Assembly: GCA_013285505.1 (NCBI GenBank)
Contig: CP053450.1
Location: 2,340,796 to 2,404,795, forward strand
Reading direction: 5' to 3'
Origin: Planctomycetota bacterium
GTDB lineage: Bacteria; Planctomycetota; Phycisphaerae; Phycisphaerales; UBA1924
Length of the DNA: 64,000 nucleotides
In this document: positions 1-8,401 of the stretch, piece by piece
Numbering within the stretch: position 1 is the first letter of the stretch
How the letters are laid out: each line of letters starts with the position of its first letter
Program-made: the position numbers and the translations under genes
Notes under the pieces: generated by a model
Told to the model about the DNA's origin: nothing
The model's database searches: none
Seen by the model: only the letters and a program-made list of their open reading frames with translations

Positions 1-564
1 ACCGTGGTGGGCATCGTGCCAGCTACCCGCGACCTCATCCTCAAGAGCGGCCGCATCCTGAGCCGCCGCTGCGGGCACTTCGTGCACGACTACGCGACGA
101 CGCCGCACGGCTTGCAGGGCCGCAGTGCGGACTCGGTCATCATGGCGGTGGACGGTTTCGACTGGAAGCGGGTCGGCAACGAGCAGCTGACGACGGCCAC
201 CGAGTCCGCCGTCAACCGCTTCGAAATCTTCTCCGACTCGGACCCCAAGGAGCTGGACAAGGCCGTCCTCCGCACCGCCAACCGGATGTCCGCCACCGAC
301 TTCGACGAGCGGGCCGAACACTTCAATGACCAGGCCGAGCACAAGCAGCAGGCCGAGCAGGACCAGAAGGACATGAACGAGGAACACGCACGGCAGGCCC
401 GTCGAGAGGACTCCAAGGCTTCGGGGCAGTTCAACCGGTTCTGGCAGGAAGTCCGGGACACCGAGCAAACACGGCAGGAGGAGGAGCAAGAGCTCGCCAG
501 GAAGAACCAAGAGGAGCGGGAGCAGCAGCTCCGCCAATCGGGGAACCATTCGCATGGAATCTGA
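1..564 (+). CDS. MobF-type conjugative relaxase, C-terminal end (partial)
   Basis: The reading frame is open to the left edge, so this is the 3' end of a larger gene. Near residues 24-48 it shows a superfamily-1 helicase motif VI-like segment (DYATTPHGLQGRSADSVI), followed by a degenerate version of the 'arginine finger then IYT/EIF' segment that ends the RecD-like helicase of TrwC/TraI relaxases. The last about 80 residues are highly charged (Glu, Gln, Arg) and probably coiled. MobF relaxases nick oriT and unwind the transferred strand during conjugation. The coupling-protein gene just downstream supports this role. The catalytic tyrosine domain would lie outside the window, so relaxase activity cannot be judged here. 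An isolated RecD-like helicase is the alternative. Confidence 0.7.
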   Translation, partial: TVVGIVPATRDLILKSGRILSRRCGHFVHDYATTPHGLQGRSADSVIMAVDGFDWKRVGNEQLTTATESAVNRFEIFSDSDPKELDKAVLRTANRMSATDFDERAEHFNDQAEHKQQAEQDQKDMNEEHARQARREDSKASGQFNRFWQEVRDTEQTRQEEEQELARKNQEEREQQLRQSGNHSHGI

Positions 565-946
565 CAAGCTCAACGAACTCCGCCGGGCCATCCTGGCAGA
601 GCAGGACGACTCGGCCACGCTCGATGCCGCCCCACGGATGCTGGACATCCGCACCCTGAAAAAGGGGTGGCTGGCCCTCCCGTACGAGAGTCTCCGTCGG
701 GTCGAGTTCGACCCAGACGGCAAGGTGCCGCTGCGGATTTACTTCAGCTCCCATATTCTGGAGTTGCAGGGACGCAATCTTCAGGCCGTGTACAGAGCCG
801 TTGCATCGAAGCGGCTCGGACAGCTCCGTGAGATAGGTGAGCGGCACGACACCGGCGAGCCGAACGACGCGGTGGTCCATGTCCTGACCATCACGGAGAA
901 GGCGAAGAGTGACCAGGAAGCGACCGGTTCGGCAGAGGCCGACTGA
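554..946 (+). CDS. small hypothetical protein of the conjugation region
   Basis: 130-residue soluble protein starting with ATG 11 bases inside the end of the relaxase gene, which suggests translational coupling. No signal peptide or membrane segment is visible. The centre (about residues 30-85) has an alternating hydrophobic pattern with LPYESLRRVEF and RIYFSSHILELQGRNL, compatible with a small beta-rich domain, and the tail is acidic. I do not recognise the family. Position between relaxase and coupling protein makes an accessory transfer role the simplest guess, but that is inference only. Confidence 0.6.
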   Translation: MESDKLNELRRAILAEQDDSATLDAAPRMLDIRTLKKGWLALPYESLRRVEFDPDGKVPLRIYFSSHILELQGRNLQAVYRAVASKRLGQLREIGERHDTGEPNDAVVHVLTITEKAKSDQEATGSAEAD

Positions 947-1071
947 AAACCGAACGATGGGCGAGGAGGTCCGAGCAGTGAGTTTGATTTCTTACAGACG
1001 TCTCCCCTTGCGTCCCGCAAGGCCCCATCGCTCCTGTCTCAGCCACTCCGGCAGTATCATGGGGCCCGTCT

Positions 1072-2625
1072 ATGGATGAGACCTTGGAGCGATTTAATCC
1101 CCGGGCGAGCCGGCCCGTGTTCCCACTGTCGGCGCCGTTGCTCCGCGTCTCAAGCAGGGACCAACTGACCGTCAAGGACGCCTTCGAGGGGATCCATGTC
1201 TTCGGCGGGCTGGGCAGTGGTAAGTCCAGCGGATCCGGACAGTCCCTTGCCCACGCGTTCCTCCGGTCGGGCTTTGGCGGGTTGGTGCTCGCGGCCAAGA
1301 CCGACGAGGTCCAGAGATGGGTGGACTACGCCAAGGCGACCGGACGCGAGGCGTCCGTGCTCAAGTTCGGGCCCGAGGACGGCGAGCACTTCAACTTCAT
1401 CCGCTACGAGATGCAGCGGCCCGGGGCGGGTGCGGGCATCGCCTCGAACCTGGTCAACCTCTTCGAGCAGGTCCTGGAGATCCAGAGCCCCGGCAAGGTG
1501 GTGGGCGGCGACCCCTACTGGAGGCAGGCCCGTGCCCAGCTCATGCGCAACGCGATCGAATTGGTCCAGCTCGCCCGGGGGGAGGTCGACTTCGACGATG
1601 TCGCCGCGGTCATCCGGTCGGCCCCGCTCACCCGACAGGAGGTCAAGGACCCGGACTGGCGGAACAAGTCGGTGTGTGCCCGATGCCTCGCCGAGGCGTT
1701 CGACAAGGTGAAGGAGTCGGGGAACCCCCAAGACATTCGGAGCCTCTCGGTCATCGCGGCCTACTTCCAGGAGGAGTTTGCGGGGCTCGACCCGGACCCT
1801 CGCTCCAGCGTCGTGAGCATGGTCGGGGCCCTGACCGACATGCTGCTCCGCGGGCCCCTGCACACCATGTTCATGACCAGGACCACCTTCATCCCCGAGC
1901 TGCTCTACTCCGGGACGATCATCATCTTGAACATGCCCGTGCACGAGTACAACGACGCGGGCAAGTTCGCCCAGGTGCTCTTCAAGACCATCGTGCAGCG
2001 GATGCTCGAACGCCGCAGCGACCTCGACCGCAAAAACGAGGACGCCGCCCGACCGATCTTCCTTTGGGCGGACGAGGCCCAGTTCTTCGCCACCCCGCAG
2101 GACACGATGTTCCAGACCACGGCCCGGTCGTCGCGGGTCGCGACGGTCTACATGACCCAGAACCTCCCGAACTACTACGACGCCTTCGGGGCCGACTCCG
2201 GCGGCCGCGACCGGGCCAAGAAGCTCCTCGGAGCCTTCGGCATCAAGATCTTCCACGCCAACGGCGACCTGGAAACCAACGAGTATGCCGAACGCCTCTT
2301 CGGCAAGCACCACGTCTGGCGGGAGAGCCACGGCACGAATGAATCCGAGACCTGGGGCAAGTCCAGCGGGGGTGGGGGCGTCGCCGGTTCCTCCAGCTAC
2401 TCCCGGACGCTCGGCTCGTCACGCAACTGGACGCAGGTCCTCGAATCGCAGTACCAGGCGAAGGTCCTGACCGAGCTCCGACGCGGCGGCAAGGAACGCG
2501 GCTTCACCGAGGCGATCATCTTCCGGGCCGGTGACGTCTGGAAGGCGACCAATACCAATATCCTGCCGCTCCGATTCTCGCAGGATGTGGAAGAACCCCT
2601 GAAATTCAAAGGGGGACCGTCGTGA
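1072..2625 (+). CDS. type IV coupling protein (VirD4/TraD/TraG-like ATPase)
   Basis: 517 residues. Walker A is at about residues 46-53 (GLGSGKSS) and a Walker B-like segment at about 328-334 (IFLWADEAQ), followed by SRVATVYMTQNLPNYYDAFG, typical of the TraM-recognition/TraG C-terminal region of coupling proteins. Such ATPases carry the relaxase-DNA complex to the type IV secretion channel. No strong N-terminal membrane helices are seen, so it may be a soluble type or be anchored by the membrane protein encoded next. The downstream gene overlaps by 4 bases (GTGA), indicating co-translation. A Gly/Ser-rich stretch sits at about residues 425-440. Good confidence in the class, less in the exact subfamily. 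Confidence 0.85.
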   Translation: MDETLERFNPRASRPVFPLSAPLLRVSSRDQLTVKDAFEGIHVFGGLGSGKSSGSGQSLAHAFLRSGFGGLVLAAKTDEVQRWVDYAKATGREASVLKFGPEDGEHFNFIRYEMQRPGAGAGIASNLVNLFEQVLEIQSPGKVVGGDPYWRQARAQLMRNAIELVQLARGEVDFDDVAAVIRSAPLTRQEVKDPDWRNKSVCARCLAEAFDKVKESGNPQDIRSLSVIAAYFQEEFAGLDPDPRSSVVSMVGALTDMLLRGPLHTMFMTRTTFIPELLYSGTIIILNMPVHEYNDAGKFAQVLFKTIVQRMLERRSDLDRKNEDAARPIFLWADEAQFFATPQDTMFQTTARSSRVATVYMTQNLPNYYDAFGADSGGRDRAKKLLGAFGIKIFHANGDLETNEYAERLFGKHHVWRESHGTNESETWGKSSGGGGVAGSSSYSRTLGSSRNWTQVLESQYQAKVLTELRRGGKERGFTEAIIFRAGDVWKATNTNILPLRFSQDVEEPLKFKGGPS

Positions 2626-4022
2626 TCTTCGCCCGGGGTGTCACGACGATCGTCGCCATTGCGACCCGCGAAAAGGTGGGCGGGTCGGTGGGCGGGTTCG
2701 TAGCCCTGCTCAACGCGGTCGGCACGATCGCTCTCTTCGGCTTCTTGCTCACCCTCGCCCGGGGTCTTCTTGCGGGCACGGACCTGCGTGGTCTGGTCTC
2801 GATCCCTATCACCTTTCCGCTCGGAGTACTGGCGATTGGGCTGGTACTGGTGTGGGTGCTGCGAGGGCTGGAGTCGAAGGCAGTCGGCGGCAGACTGATC
2901 AGCGATGAGGTGCCCGACAGCTTCACCGGGCACGCCGCGGCGGTCTGGTGGCGGCTTGTGAAGACACACAGGGAGTCGGCAATCCTCGAACGGCATCAGC
3001 CGGCGGCGATGGTGATGGTGGGCATCGTCCTTTGCCTGCTTCCCTGGACCCGTGCCATCGGCTTGTTCCTGTTTGTGTTGGCGTTGCTCGCTTCGAGGCG
3101 GGCCGCCGCGGAACGCCGGGCCGAAGCAGAGCACGAGCGGCAGTTGAACGAGAATGACCCGTACGCCAGAGTGCTGGCGCCGAAGAAGGGGCAAGAGCGC
3201 ACCCCGGGATGCAAGGCCCAGTTGCTCGGCTTAGACCCGGCCCAGAAGGCCCTGCTCGATGAGCAGACGCGGACCGAGCTTGAAGCCAACCGCGAACGCA
3301 TCCTTCAGGAAGAGGACGCCGCGGGCGTGCTTCCTGAACCCGGTGAGCAGGTGAAGAAGCCGGAGCTCCGCGTACAGCTTCCCACGGTCCGCTACGGCAA
3401 GACCTCGCGGAACATCCTCGTGGCCTCGCTGCTCCTGGTCATGAACTTCATCGTCGGCGACCCCGGCGGCGTCTACCGGTTCATGCCGGGGGGACTGACC
3501 GGCATGGTCGAATCCCTGGACCGTGAAATCGCGGTGGTCCGGCCTCAAGGTTCCGAACCCGAGCTCGGGGCCGGGACGCTCACCCGCGGTTTCCTCGGCG
3601 GTGTTGACCCGGCCGCACTTCGTGAACGCGAAGCCCGGGCTCGTGCGGCGGCACAGTCGGAACTGCTCGCAACGCTCGACACCTTCGCGGCGGCAATGGA
3701 ACAGGAGCGTCGCACCGGGCGGCAGCAGCTGGGCGTTGAGTTTCACATCGACGCCGGCACCGCCGACTTTGATGCACTGCTGCTTGAAGATAAAGCGGCC
3801 CTTCCGATTTGGAAGCGTCTGCTGGAGTCCGTCGCCGGACTCGACAACGACCATCGTTCGGCCCGTGCCTTCGCGGACGGGATCGGACAATCCACGACCG
3901 GCGAGGAGATCGACCGCTTCCGGGCGTCCGCCGAAGGCCTGCTCGACCGGCTGTCGGCGGTCGTGGCCGACCGCGAAGCTCTCCACACCAAGCTCTTGGC
4001 CCAGACCGGGCGCACACCCTAA
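2622..4022 (+). CDS. membrane protein of the conjugation operon, unknown family
   Basis: 466 residues from a GTG start that overlaps the stop of the coupling-protein gene (GTGA). Hydrophobic stretches near residues 25-48, 60-82, 125-155 and 268-285 suggest four membrane helices. The region between the third and fourth is strongly charged and the last about 170 residues are helical and Ala/Glu/Arg-rich. The tight coupling to the TraD-like gene suggests a membrane partner for that ATPase or a transfer-channel component. I do not recognise a family and no enzymatic motif is visible. Confidence 0.65.
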   Translation: MIFARGVTTIVAIATREKVGGSVGGFVALLNAVGTIALFGFLLTLARGLLAGTDLRGLVSIPITFPLGVLAIGLVLVWVLRGLESKAVGGRLISDEVPDSFTGHAAAVWWRLVKTHRESAILERHQPAAMVMVGIVLCLLPWTRAIGLFLFVLALLASRRAAAERRAEAEHERQLNENDPYARVLAPKKGQERTPGCKAQLLGLDPAQKALLDEQTRTELEANRERILQEEDAAGVLPEPGEQVKKPELRVQLPTVRYGKTSRNILVASLLLVMNFIVGDPGGVYRFMPGGLTGMVESLDREIAVVRPQGSEPELGAGTLTRGFLGGVDPAALREREARARAAAQSELLATLDTFAAAMEQERRTGRQQLGVEFHIDAGTADFDALLLEDKAALPIWKRLLESVAGLDNDHRSARAFADGIGQSTTGEEIDRFRASAEGLLDRLSAVVADREALHTKLLAQTGRTP

Positions 4023-4045
4023 GTCGCACACGGAGACCCACACAC

Positions 4046-5443
4046 ATGATTCCCACTGCATGGAACCGAAAGATAGCTCGTTCATTGGCCCTGGCGGTCT
4101 GCACCGTTGTGATGGCCGCCCCGGCTCTGGCTCAGGACTCCCTCAGCGATGAGGAGCTCCGCAACCGGGCTGTCGCCCGTGAGCAGGCCCGGGCCAAGCA
4201 GCTGGAAACCGAAGCGGTCACCCGGGCGAACTTCGCCCGGTTTGAGATGCGGGTTGCGGAGGCGGACCGGCAGCTCCGCGAGCTCAAGACCAATCAGGAT
4301 GCGTTCACGGACCGATTGGCCGAGCTTATGAAAAGCGACACCGGTCGGCGGGTCGCGGTCCAGAACCAGCAGGCAGGTCTGGTCATCATGGGATGGATGG
4401 ACGCCCCGCTCATGCGGGAGGCGGACTTCGCCGAGCGTCGCGGCTTTGCCGATGAGATGGTGCAACTGGTCGAGCAACGGAAGCAGCGTCCCGACGTGCC
4501 GTATTCCGTGGACCCGGCCCAAGAGAATCGCACGGACGACGTGTACCTCTGGGCGAGGGAACGAGCGTCTCGGCTGGCCGAGCGATCGGCGTGGCTGAGT
4601 GATACAACCCGCGGCGTCGATGCGAGCCAGCCCGTCGATGGAGCCCCGACGCTCAGCGAGGCGATTGACTCCTTTATGAAGGCCCGTCGCGACCTCTGGG
4701 CCCAAGCGACATCAGCCGGTCAGCAGCGGGCCCGCGAAGAAGCCGAGCCGCAGATGACCGAAGCCGCCCGTGTGGCCGAGTTGGAGCGACTGCTCCAAGA
4801 GTCCGAGCAAAGGCTCCGGGAGGCACGTCAGCAGATGGAGACCGACCGCATGCAGTTCGAGTCCCGTCTGCGGACCCGCGAGGCCGAGGCGATCAAGGCG
4901 GCCGCGGAAGCCGAGGAGGCCCGGTTGAACCTGCTCGCCGAGACCGAGCACATGCAGCGGCTGGAGGCGGCCAATAGACGGCTCGAACGAGAGTTGAGCG
5001 AGGCCGGTGCCCGTGACATCGTGGAAGAGGCAGAGGGGGTCCGGCTGCGACAGATCGCCCAGTCGCCTTCCGTGCAGCGTGACCTTGCCCCGTTTTTCGC
5101 TCGCGGTACATGGCAGCCGAATCAGCGTGCGTCACAGCAGGGCTCGGCGGCTCCCGGACCGATCTCGTTCAGTGCGTTGGTGGAAGTGGGAGCCCTGGCC
5201 GAGGACCAGCAGGGGCTGATGCAGTTGCTGGCCGTGGCCAATGCTCAGGGGTGCGCGGGGTCGAAGTCGTTGATCCACTGGCACCAGAACAACAGGCACC
5301 AGGACCGTGAGCGGACGAAGTGGGGATACCCGCGGCAGTTCCGCTCGCTCTCGGCCGCGGACCAGGACGAAGTGCGGCGGGTCCAGAAGTTGCTCCGCGA
5401 GCTCGGCCCCACGCTGGTGGAACTCGGCCTGCTCGGGCCGTGA
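4046..5443 (+). CDS. secreted coiled-coil protein of the conjugation operon
   Basis: 465 residues from the ATG at 4046, 23 bases after the previous stop. I chose this start because it gives a clean signal peptide: basic start, hydrophobic core ARSLALAVCTVVMAA, then PALAQD as a likely cleavage site near residue 29. An in-frame upstream extension exists but overlaps the previous gene without sense. Residues about 200-330 form long heptad-like Glu/Arg/Ala runs, so a coiled-coil rod is likely. The C-terminus (about 350-465) has one Cys and a basic patch. A periplasmic structural part of the transfer machinery is plausible. No family recognised. Confidence 0.65.
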   Translation: MIPTAWNRKIARSLALAVCTVVMAAPALAQDSLSDEELRNRAVAREQARAKQLETEAVTRANFARFEMRVAEADRQLRELKTNQDAFTDRLAELMKSDTGRRVAVQNQQAGLVIMGWMDAPLMREADFAERRGFADEMVQLVEQRKQRPDVPYSVDPAQENRTDDVYLWARERASRLAERSAWLSDTTRGVDASQPVDGAPTLSEAIDSFMKARRDLWAQATSAGQQRAREEAEPQMTEAARVAELERLLQESEQRLREARQQMETDRMQFESRLRTREAEAIKAAAEAEEARLNLLAETEHMQRLEAANRRLERELSEAGARDIVEEAEGVRLRQIAQSPSVQRDLAPFFARGTWQPNQRASQQGSAAPGPISFSALVEVGALAEDQQGLMQLLAVANAQGCAGSKSLIHWHQNNRHQDRERTKWGYPRQFRSLSAADQDEVRRVQKLLRELGPTLVELGLLGP

Positions 5444-5543
5444 TCACTGGGGCAACCAAGCACCGGGCCCTTTGGGCTCAAGCCGCCCGTTTGGCTTTTG
5501 GGCGCTCTGCGGCCCAGGTGACCGTCCATGCCCGCACAGTCGT

Positions 5544-5597
5544 TTGCCTTGTTCCGAAACCTCCGCTATTGTGCGCAACTGCGGAGGATTAGGAACA
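5544..5597 (+). promoter_or_regulatory. probable abiE promoter with palindromic operator
   Basis: A -35-like TTGCCT (5544-5549) and a -10-like TATTGT (5567-5572) are 17 bases apart. Overlaid on them is a long interrupted inverted repeat: TGTTCC (5550-5555) with GGAACA (5592-5597), and CCTCCGC (5560-5566) with GCGGAGG (5581-5587), symmetric gaps of 4 bases on each side. AbiEi antitoxins are known to repress their own promoter by binding inverted repeats, so this is a strong autoregulatory operator candidate. The start codon of the antitoxin follows at 5603. Confidence 0.7.
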
Positions 5598-5602
5598 GAG
5601 CC

Positions 5603-6208
5603 ATGAACACCCAGGGCCACAAAGAGGCGATTCTCGGGCTTGCGGCACGACAAGGACTCGTGCGGCCCAAGGACCTTGAGCGGGCCGGCATCCCGCGGGT
5701 GTACCTGCGGCGACTGGTGGACGATGGACTCCTTACGAAGCTCGGACGCGGGCTCTACGCCCTCCCCAGCTACGCGCCGTCCGAGCTTGCCACCATCGCC
5801 GAAGCCGCCAAGAAGGCGCCGACTGCGATCGTCTGTCTGCTCTCGGCGCTGCGGATCCATGGGCTGACCACGCAGAACCCGTTCGAGGTGTGGATCATGA
5901 TCGACCGCGACGCATGGCGGCCGAAGCTCGACTATCCGCCGCTTCGTGTTGTTCGCGCAAGCGGGGATTCGCTTGCGGCCGGGGTGACCGAGATGCGGAT
6001 CGACGGGGTCGATGCCCGGGTCACATGCCCGGCGAAGACCGTGGCCGACTGCTTCAAGCACCGGACCAAAGTTGGCGTCGATGTCGCCGTTGAAGCGCTT
6101 CGCGACTGCTGGAAGCAGCGAGCCGCAACACTCGACGAGATCGGTCGCTACGCGGAGATCGACCGCGTGGCCAAGGTCATGCGGCCATACATGGAGGCGT
6201 TGCAATAA
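5603..6208 (+). CDS. abiEi: AbiEi family type IV antitoxin / transcriptional repressor
   Basis: 201 residues from the ATG at 5603, directly after the palindromic promoter. The N-terminus (about 1-60) reads as the winged-helix domain of AbiEi proteins (GLVRPKDLERAGIPRVYLRRL, shown in parts, then LTKLGRGLYALP). The remaining about 140 residues match the AbiEi C-terminal antitoxin domain, including the TCPAKTVADCFKHR segment. AbiEi represses the operon and counteracts the AbiEii nucleotidyltransferase without binding it (type IV). An in-frame upstream extension to 5528 would run through the operator and is rejected. The toxin gene follows immediately; the pair would stabilise the mobile element or block phage. 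Confidence 0.88.
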   Translation: MNTQGHKEAILGLAARQGLVRPKDLERAGIPRVYLRRLVDDGLLTKLGRGLYALPSYAPSELATIAEAAKKAPTAIVCLLSALRIHGLTTQNPFEVWIMIDRDAWRPKLDYPPLRVVRASGDSLAAGVTEMRIDGVDARVTCPAKTVADCFKHRTKVGVDVAVEALRDCWKQRAATLDEIGRYAEIDRVAKVMRPYMEALQ

Positions 6209-6240
6209 CCGGCAAGCCCGTCAAGAACATCCCTGCCTCC

Positions 6241-7134
6241 GTGTTCCAGAGGCTGCGGAATCTCGCTCGCGAGCGGGGCGAGGACGTCAACGCACTGCTG
6301 GCCCAGTACGCCGTGGAGCGGCTGCTGTACCGCGTCAGCCGATCCGGCCACGCAGACCGCTTCGTGCTCAAGGGAGCGATGCTGTTCCGCGTCTGGACCG
6401 GGGCCTTGCACAGGCCAACGCAGGATGTCGACCTGCTCGGCTACGGGGACCCCGAACCCGACCGGCTTGCAGAAACGTTCGCGGCCATCCTCCGGGAGGT
6501 GACAGACGAATCCGACGGGCTCGTCTTCGATAGCTCGGCCGTGACCGCAGAGGAGACTCGCGGAGCTGAGGAGTACGGCGGTGTCCGTATTCGGATCCCG
6601 GCCACGCTCGGCACCGCCCGCGTGGTGGTCCAAGTCGATGTCGGGTTCGGAGACGCGATCACGCCCGAAGCGACCGAGCGGGAGTTTCCTCCGCTGCTCG
6701 GCCATGACGCGCCGCGAATCAGGGCCTATCCGCCCGAGACCGCCGTGGCCGAGAAGCTCGAAGCCATCTGCTCGATCGGCATCGCCAACAGCCGCATGAA
6801 GGACTATTACGACCTGATCGTGATCAGCCGGCGGTTTGGCTTCGACGGAGCGATTCTGTCACGTGCGATTTCGGCCACGTTCGACCGGCGTGGTACGCCG
6901 ATTCCGGTCGAGCCGCCAGTGGGGCTCACCTACCGTTTCGCGGATGATGACCAGAAGCGGGCCCAGTGGGCAGCGTTTCTCAAACGCACCAAACTCCCGG
7001 ACGCACCATTGGAGCTGCGTGAGGTCATCCAAGTTGTTCGCCGATTCGTCGGGCCTCCGTTGCAAGCCGCCGCTTCCGGCGATGACCTCCCGGCCCGCTG
7101 GCTGCCGGGCCAAGACTGGCAACGGACAGAGTAA
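6241..7134 (+). CDS. abiEii: AbiEii family nucleotidyltransferase toxin
   Basis: 297 residues from GTG 6241. The nucleotidyltransferase core is seen in FVLKGAMLF...TQDVDLLG (about residues 41-65, with the DVD metal-binding acids), and the conserved AEKLEAI and MKDYYDL segments follow near residues 170-190. AbiEii toxins transfer nucleotides onto tRNA acceptor ends. The conserved N-terminal KNIPASV sequence lies upstream of this GTG in the same frame, back to an ATA codon at 6205 that overlaps the antitoxin stop (ATAA). An ancestral ATGA overlap mutated to ATAA would explain this; if so, the toxin either starts at ATA weakly or has lost about 12 residues. Family assignment is secure, start is not. 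Confidence 0.85.
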   Translation: MFQRLRNLARERGEDVNALLAQYAVERLLYRVSRSGHADRFVLKGAMLFRVWTGALHRPTQDVDLLGYGDPEPDRLAETFAAILREVTDESDGLVFDSSAVTAEETRGAEEYGGVRIRIPATLGTARVVVQVDVGFGDAITPEATEREFPPLLGHDAPRIRAYPPETAVAEKLEAICSIGIANSRMKDYYDLIVISRRFGFDGAILSRAISATFDRRGTPIPVEPPVGLTYRFADDDQKRAQWAAFLKRTKLPDAPLELREVIQVVRRFVGPPLQAAASGDDLPARWLPGQDWQRTE

Positions 7135-7188
7135 TCCACACCCTGTGCGGAATGCATTGGGCCCACAGTTGGTGTAATGCCCTTGAGC

Positions 7189-7256
7189 GCAACAACCCGC
7201 CGACGGGATCGTACGCCGGGCTTCGCCCGGCAAGAGTCCGCCGTCGGGTGCGTTGC
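7189..7256. repeat. nested inverted repeat, intergenic
   Basis: Within the 238-base gap after the toxin gene there is a nested palindrome: GCAAC/GTTGC (7189-7193 and 7252-7256), CCGACGG/CCGTCGG (7200-7206 and 7241-7247) and an inner hairpin GCCGGGC-TTC-GCCCGGC (7215-7231). There is no T-run on either strand, so a simple Rho-independent terminator is unlikely. It lies between convergent genes and could still act as a bidirectional terminator or be a remnant of a small mobile unit. Confidence 0.5.
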
Positions 7257-7372
7257 TGGTTCCATTGTGCTGAACATAAGGGAGCCGGGGGAAGCATCCC
7301 AAATGAACCGTGGACCGATACGGAACGTCCGTCTCGGTCACAACCTTGACGTCGGGTGAGGGGCGCGCGGCG

Positions 7373-7660
7373 TTAGCCGTCGTCCCGCATCCGTCGTTCT
7401 TCTTCCACGATGAACGAGTGCACCTGATCGAGCACTTTGGCGGCGAGCAGCAGATCGTCACGGCCGAGGCTGTGCGTCTCCTTCCACTCGTCCTCCTGAT
7501 CCTTGTAGATGCGGACCAGCGTGGTGCTGAACATCGCACCATTTCGGGTGTCGTTCTTCCAAACCACACCCTTGACGGCACCGATGCGATACTCCGCGAC
7601 CGGCTGGTTCTTGTCGACTGATTCCATACGTCTTCCTTTTCTCGTTCCATTCATGGCCAT
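7373..7660 (-). CDS. small hypothetical protein (planctomycete-type accessory family)
   Basis: 95 residues from the ATG at 7660, chosen because AAGGAG sits 8 bases upstream; an in-frame ATG at 7627 is the alternative. The body YRIGAVKGVVWKND...YKDQEDEWKETHSLGRDDLL (shown in parts) resembles a short beta-sheet protein that I know only as an uncharacterised family frequent in planctomycete accessory DNA. No catalytic motif is visible. It lies 90 bases downstream of the next gene on the same strand and is probably co-transcribed with it. Function unknown. Confidence 0.6.
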   Translation of the reverse strand: MAMNGTRKGRRMESVDKNQPVAEYRIGAVKGVVWKNDTRNGAMFSTTLVRIYKDQEDEWKETHSLGRDDLLLAAKVLDQVHSFIVEEERRMRDDG

Positions 7661-7750
7661 ACTGCGTCTCCTTTCGGGTTTGAACAACCCTCTGAGTGGA
7701 CGCTTCCCCTGGCATGTATGGGGTATGGCGAGGCCCGGCGATGGTGTGAC

Positions 7751-8401
7751 TTAAGCCGCCCGGCAGAAGTCCACCGGCTCGAACGGACGCACCACGCGGC
7801 GACGCGTGCGGATGCACTTCCAATCCACCGGAGGAAGCCCGGCGACCTTCCGTGCCTTGTTGGTGGCCCGCAGAATCCCGTAGAGCTGACGCACCACCGG
7901 TGCGTACGGCTCGAAGCGGAGCTGGGCGAACTCTCGTTCGACCTCCTCGACGGTCGACAAGCGTCCGAACTGGATCATGAAGACCTTGAGCCATCGCTCC
8001 TCGTTGGCATGGATGCGGACGGACACGTGCCACTTGGCGTCGGTGCCGAGGCGATAGCTGATGCTGTAGCCGCTGAAGGCGATCGGCTCGCGGCGGACGT
8101 CGCGGAGCACGGTCTTCTCTTCTTGGAAAATCGGGTGCTCGCCGTGGTTGGCCAGCAGCACCCAGAACGACCCGCACCGCAGGTAGTGGACATTGGCCTG
8201 GCCGAGCAGCTTGCGGCGGGCCCGTTGCCAGCGGGACATCGCCACGCCGTACTTGGCCATGAGCTTGCGGTCGATGGTCTCGGCGTCCGACCCCGGCGGG
8301 ATGTGCCCCGCGACATAGAAGACATACCCGTGATTGATGTAGGCGACGGCGAGCTGCTGCACGAAGCCCGCCACGCTGGTGGCGATGTAGCGATAAACCA
8401 T
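7751..8401 (-). CDS. hypothetical protein (planctomycete-type accessory family)
   Basis: 216 residues from the ATG at 8401, preceded by a strong ribosome binding site (AGGAGGGAAC just before ATG). The start MVYRYIATSVAGFVQQLA and segments such as GYVFYVAGHIPPGSD and EPIAFSGYSISYR look like a family repeatedly seen in planctomycete genomes beside small genes like the one downstream. There is no signal peptide, no clear enzyme motif and a basic C-terminus (TRRRVVRPFE). It could be a replication or mobilisation accessory factor of the element, but nothing in the sequence proves it. Confidence 0.65.
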   Translation of the reverse strand: MVYRYIATSVAGFVQQLAVAYINHGYVFYVAGHIPPGSDAETIDRKLMAKYGVAMSRWQRARRKLLGQANVHYLRCGSFWVLLANHGEHPIFQEEKTVLRDVRREPIAFSGYSISYRLGTDAKWHVSVRIHANEERWLKVFMIQFGRLSTVEEVEREFAQLRFEPYAPVVRQLYGILRATNKARKVAGLPPVDWKCIRTRRRVVRPFEPVDFCRAA

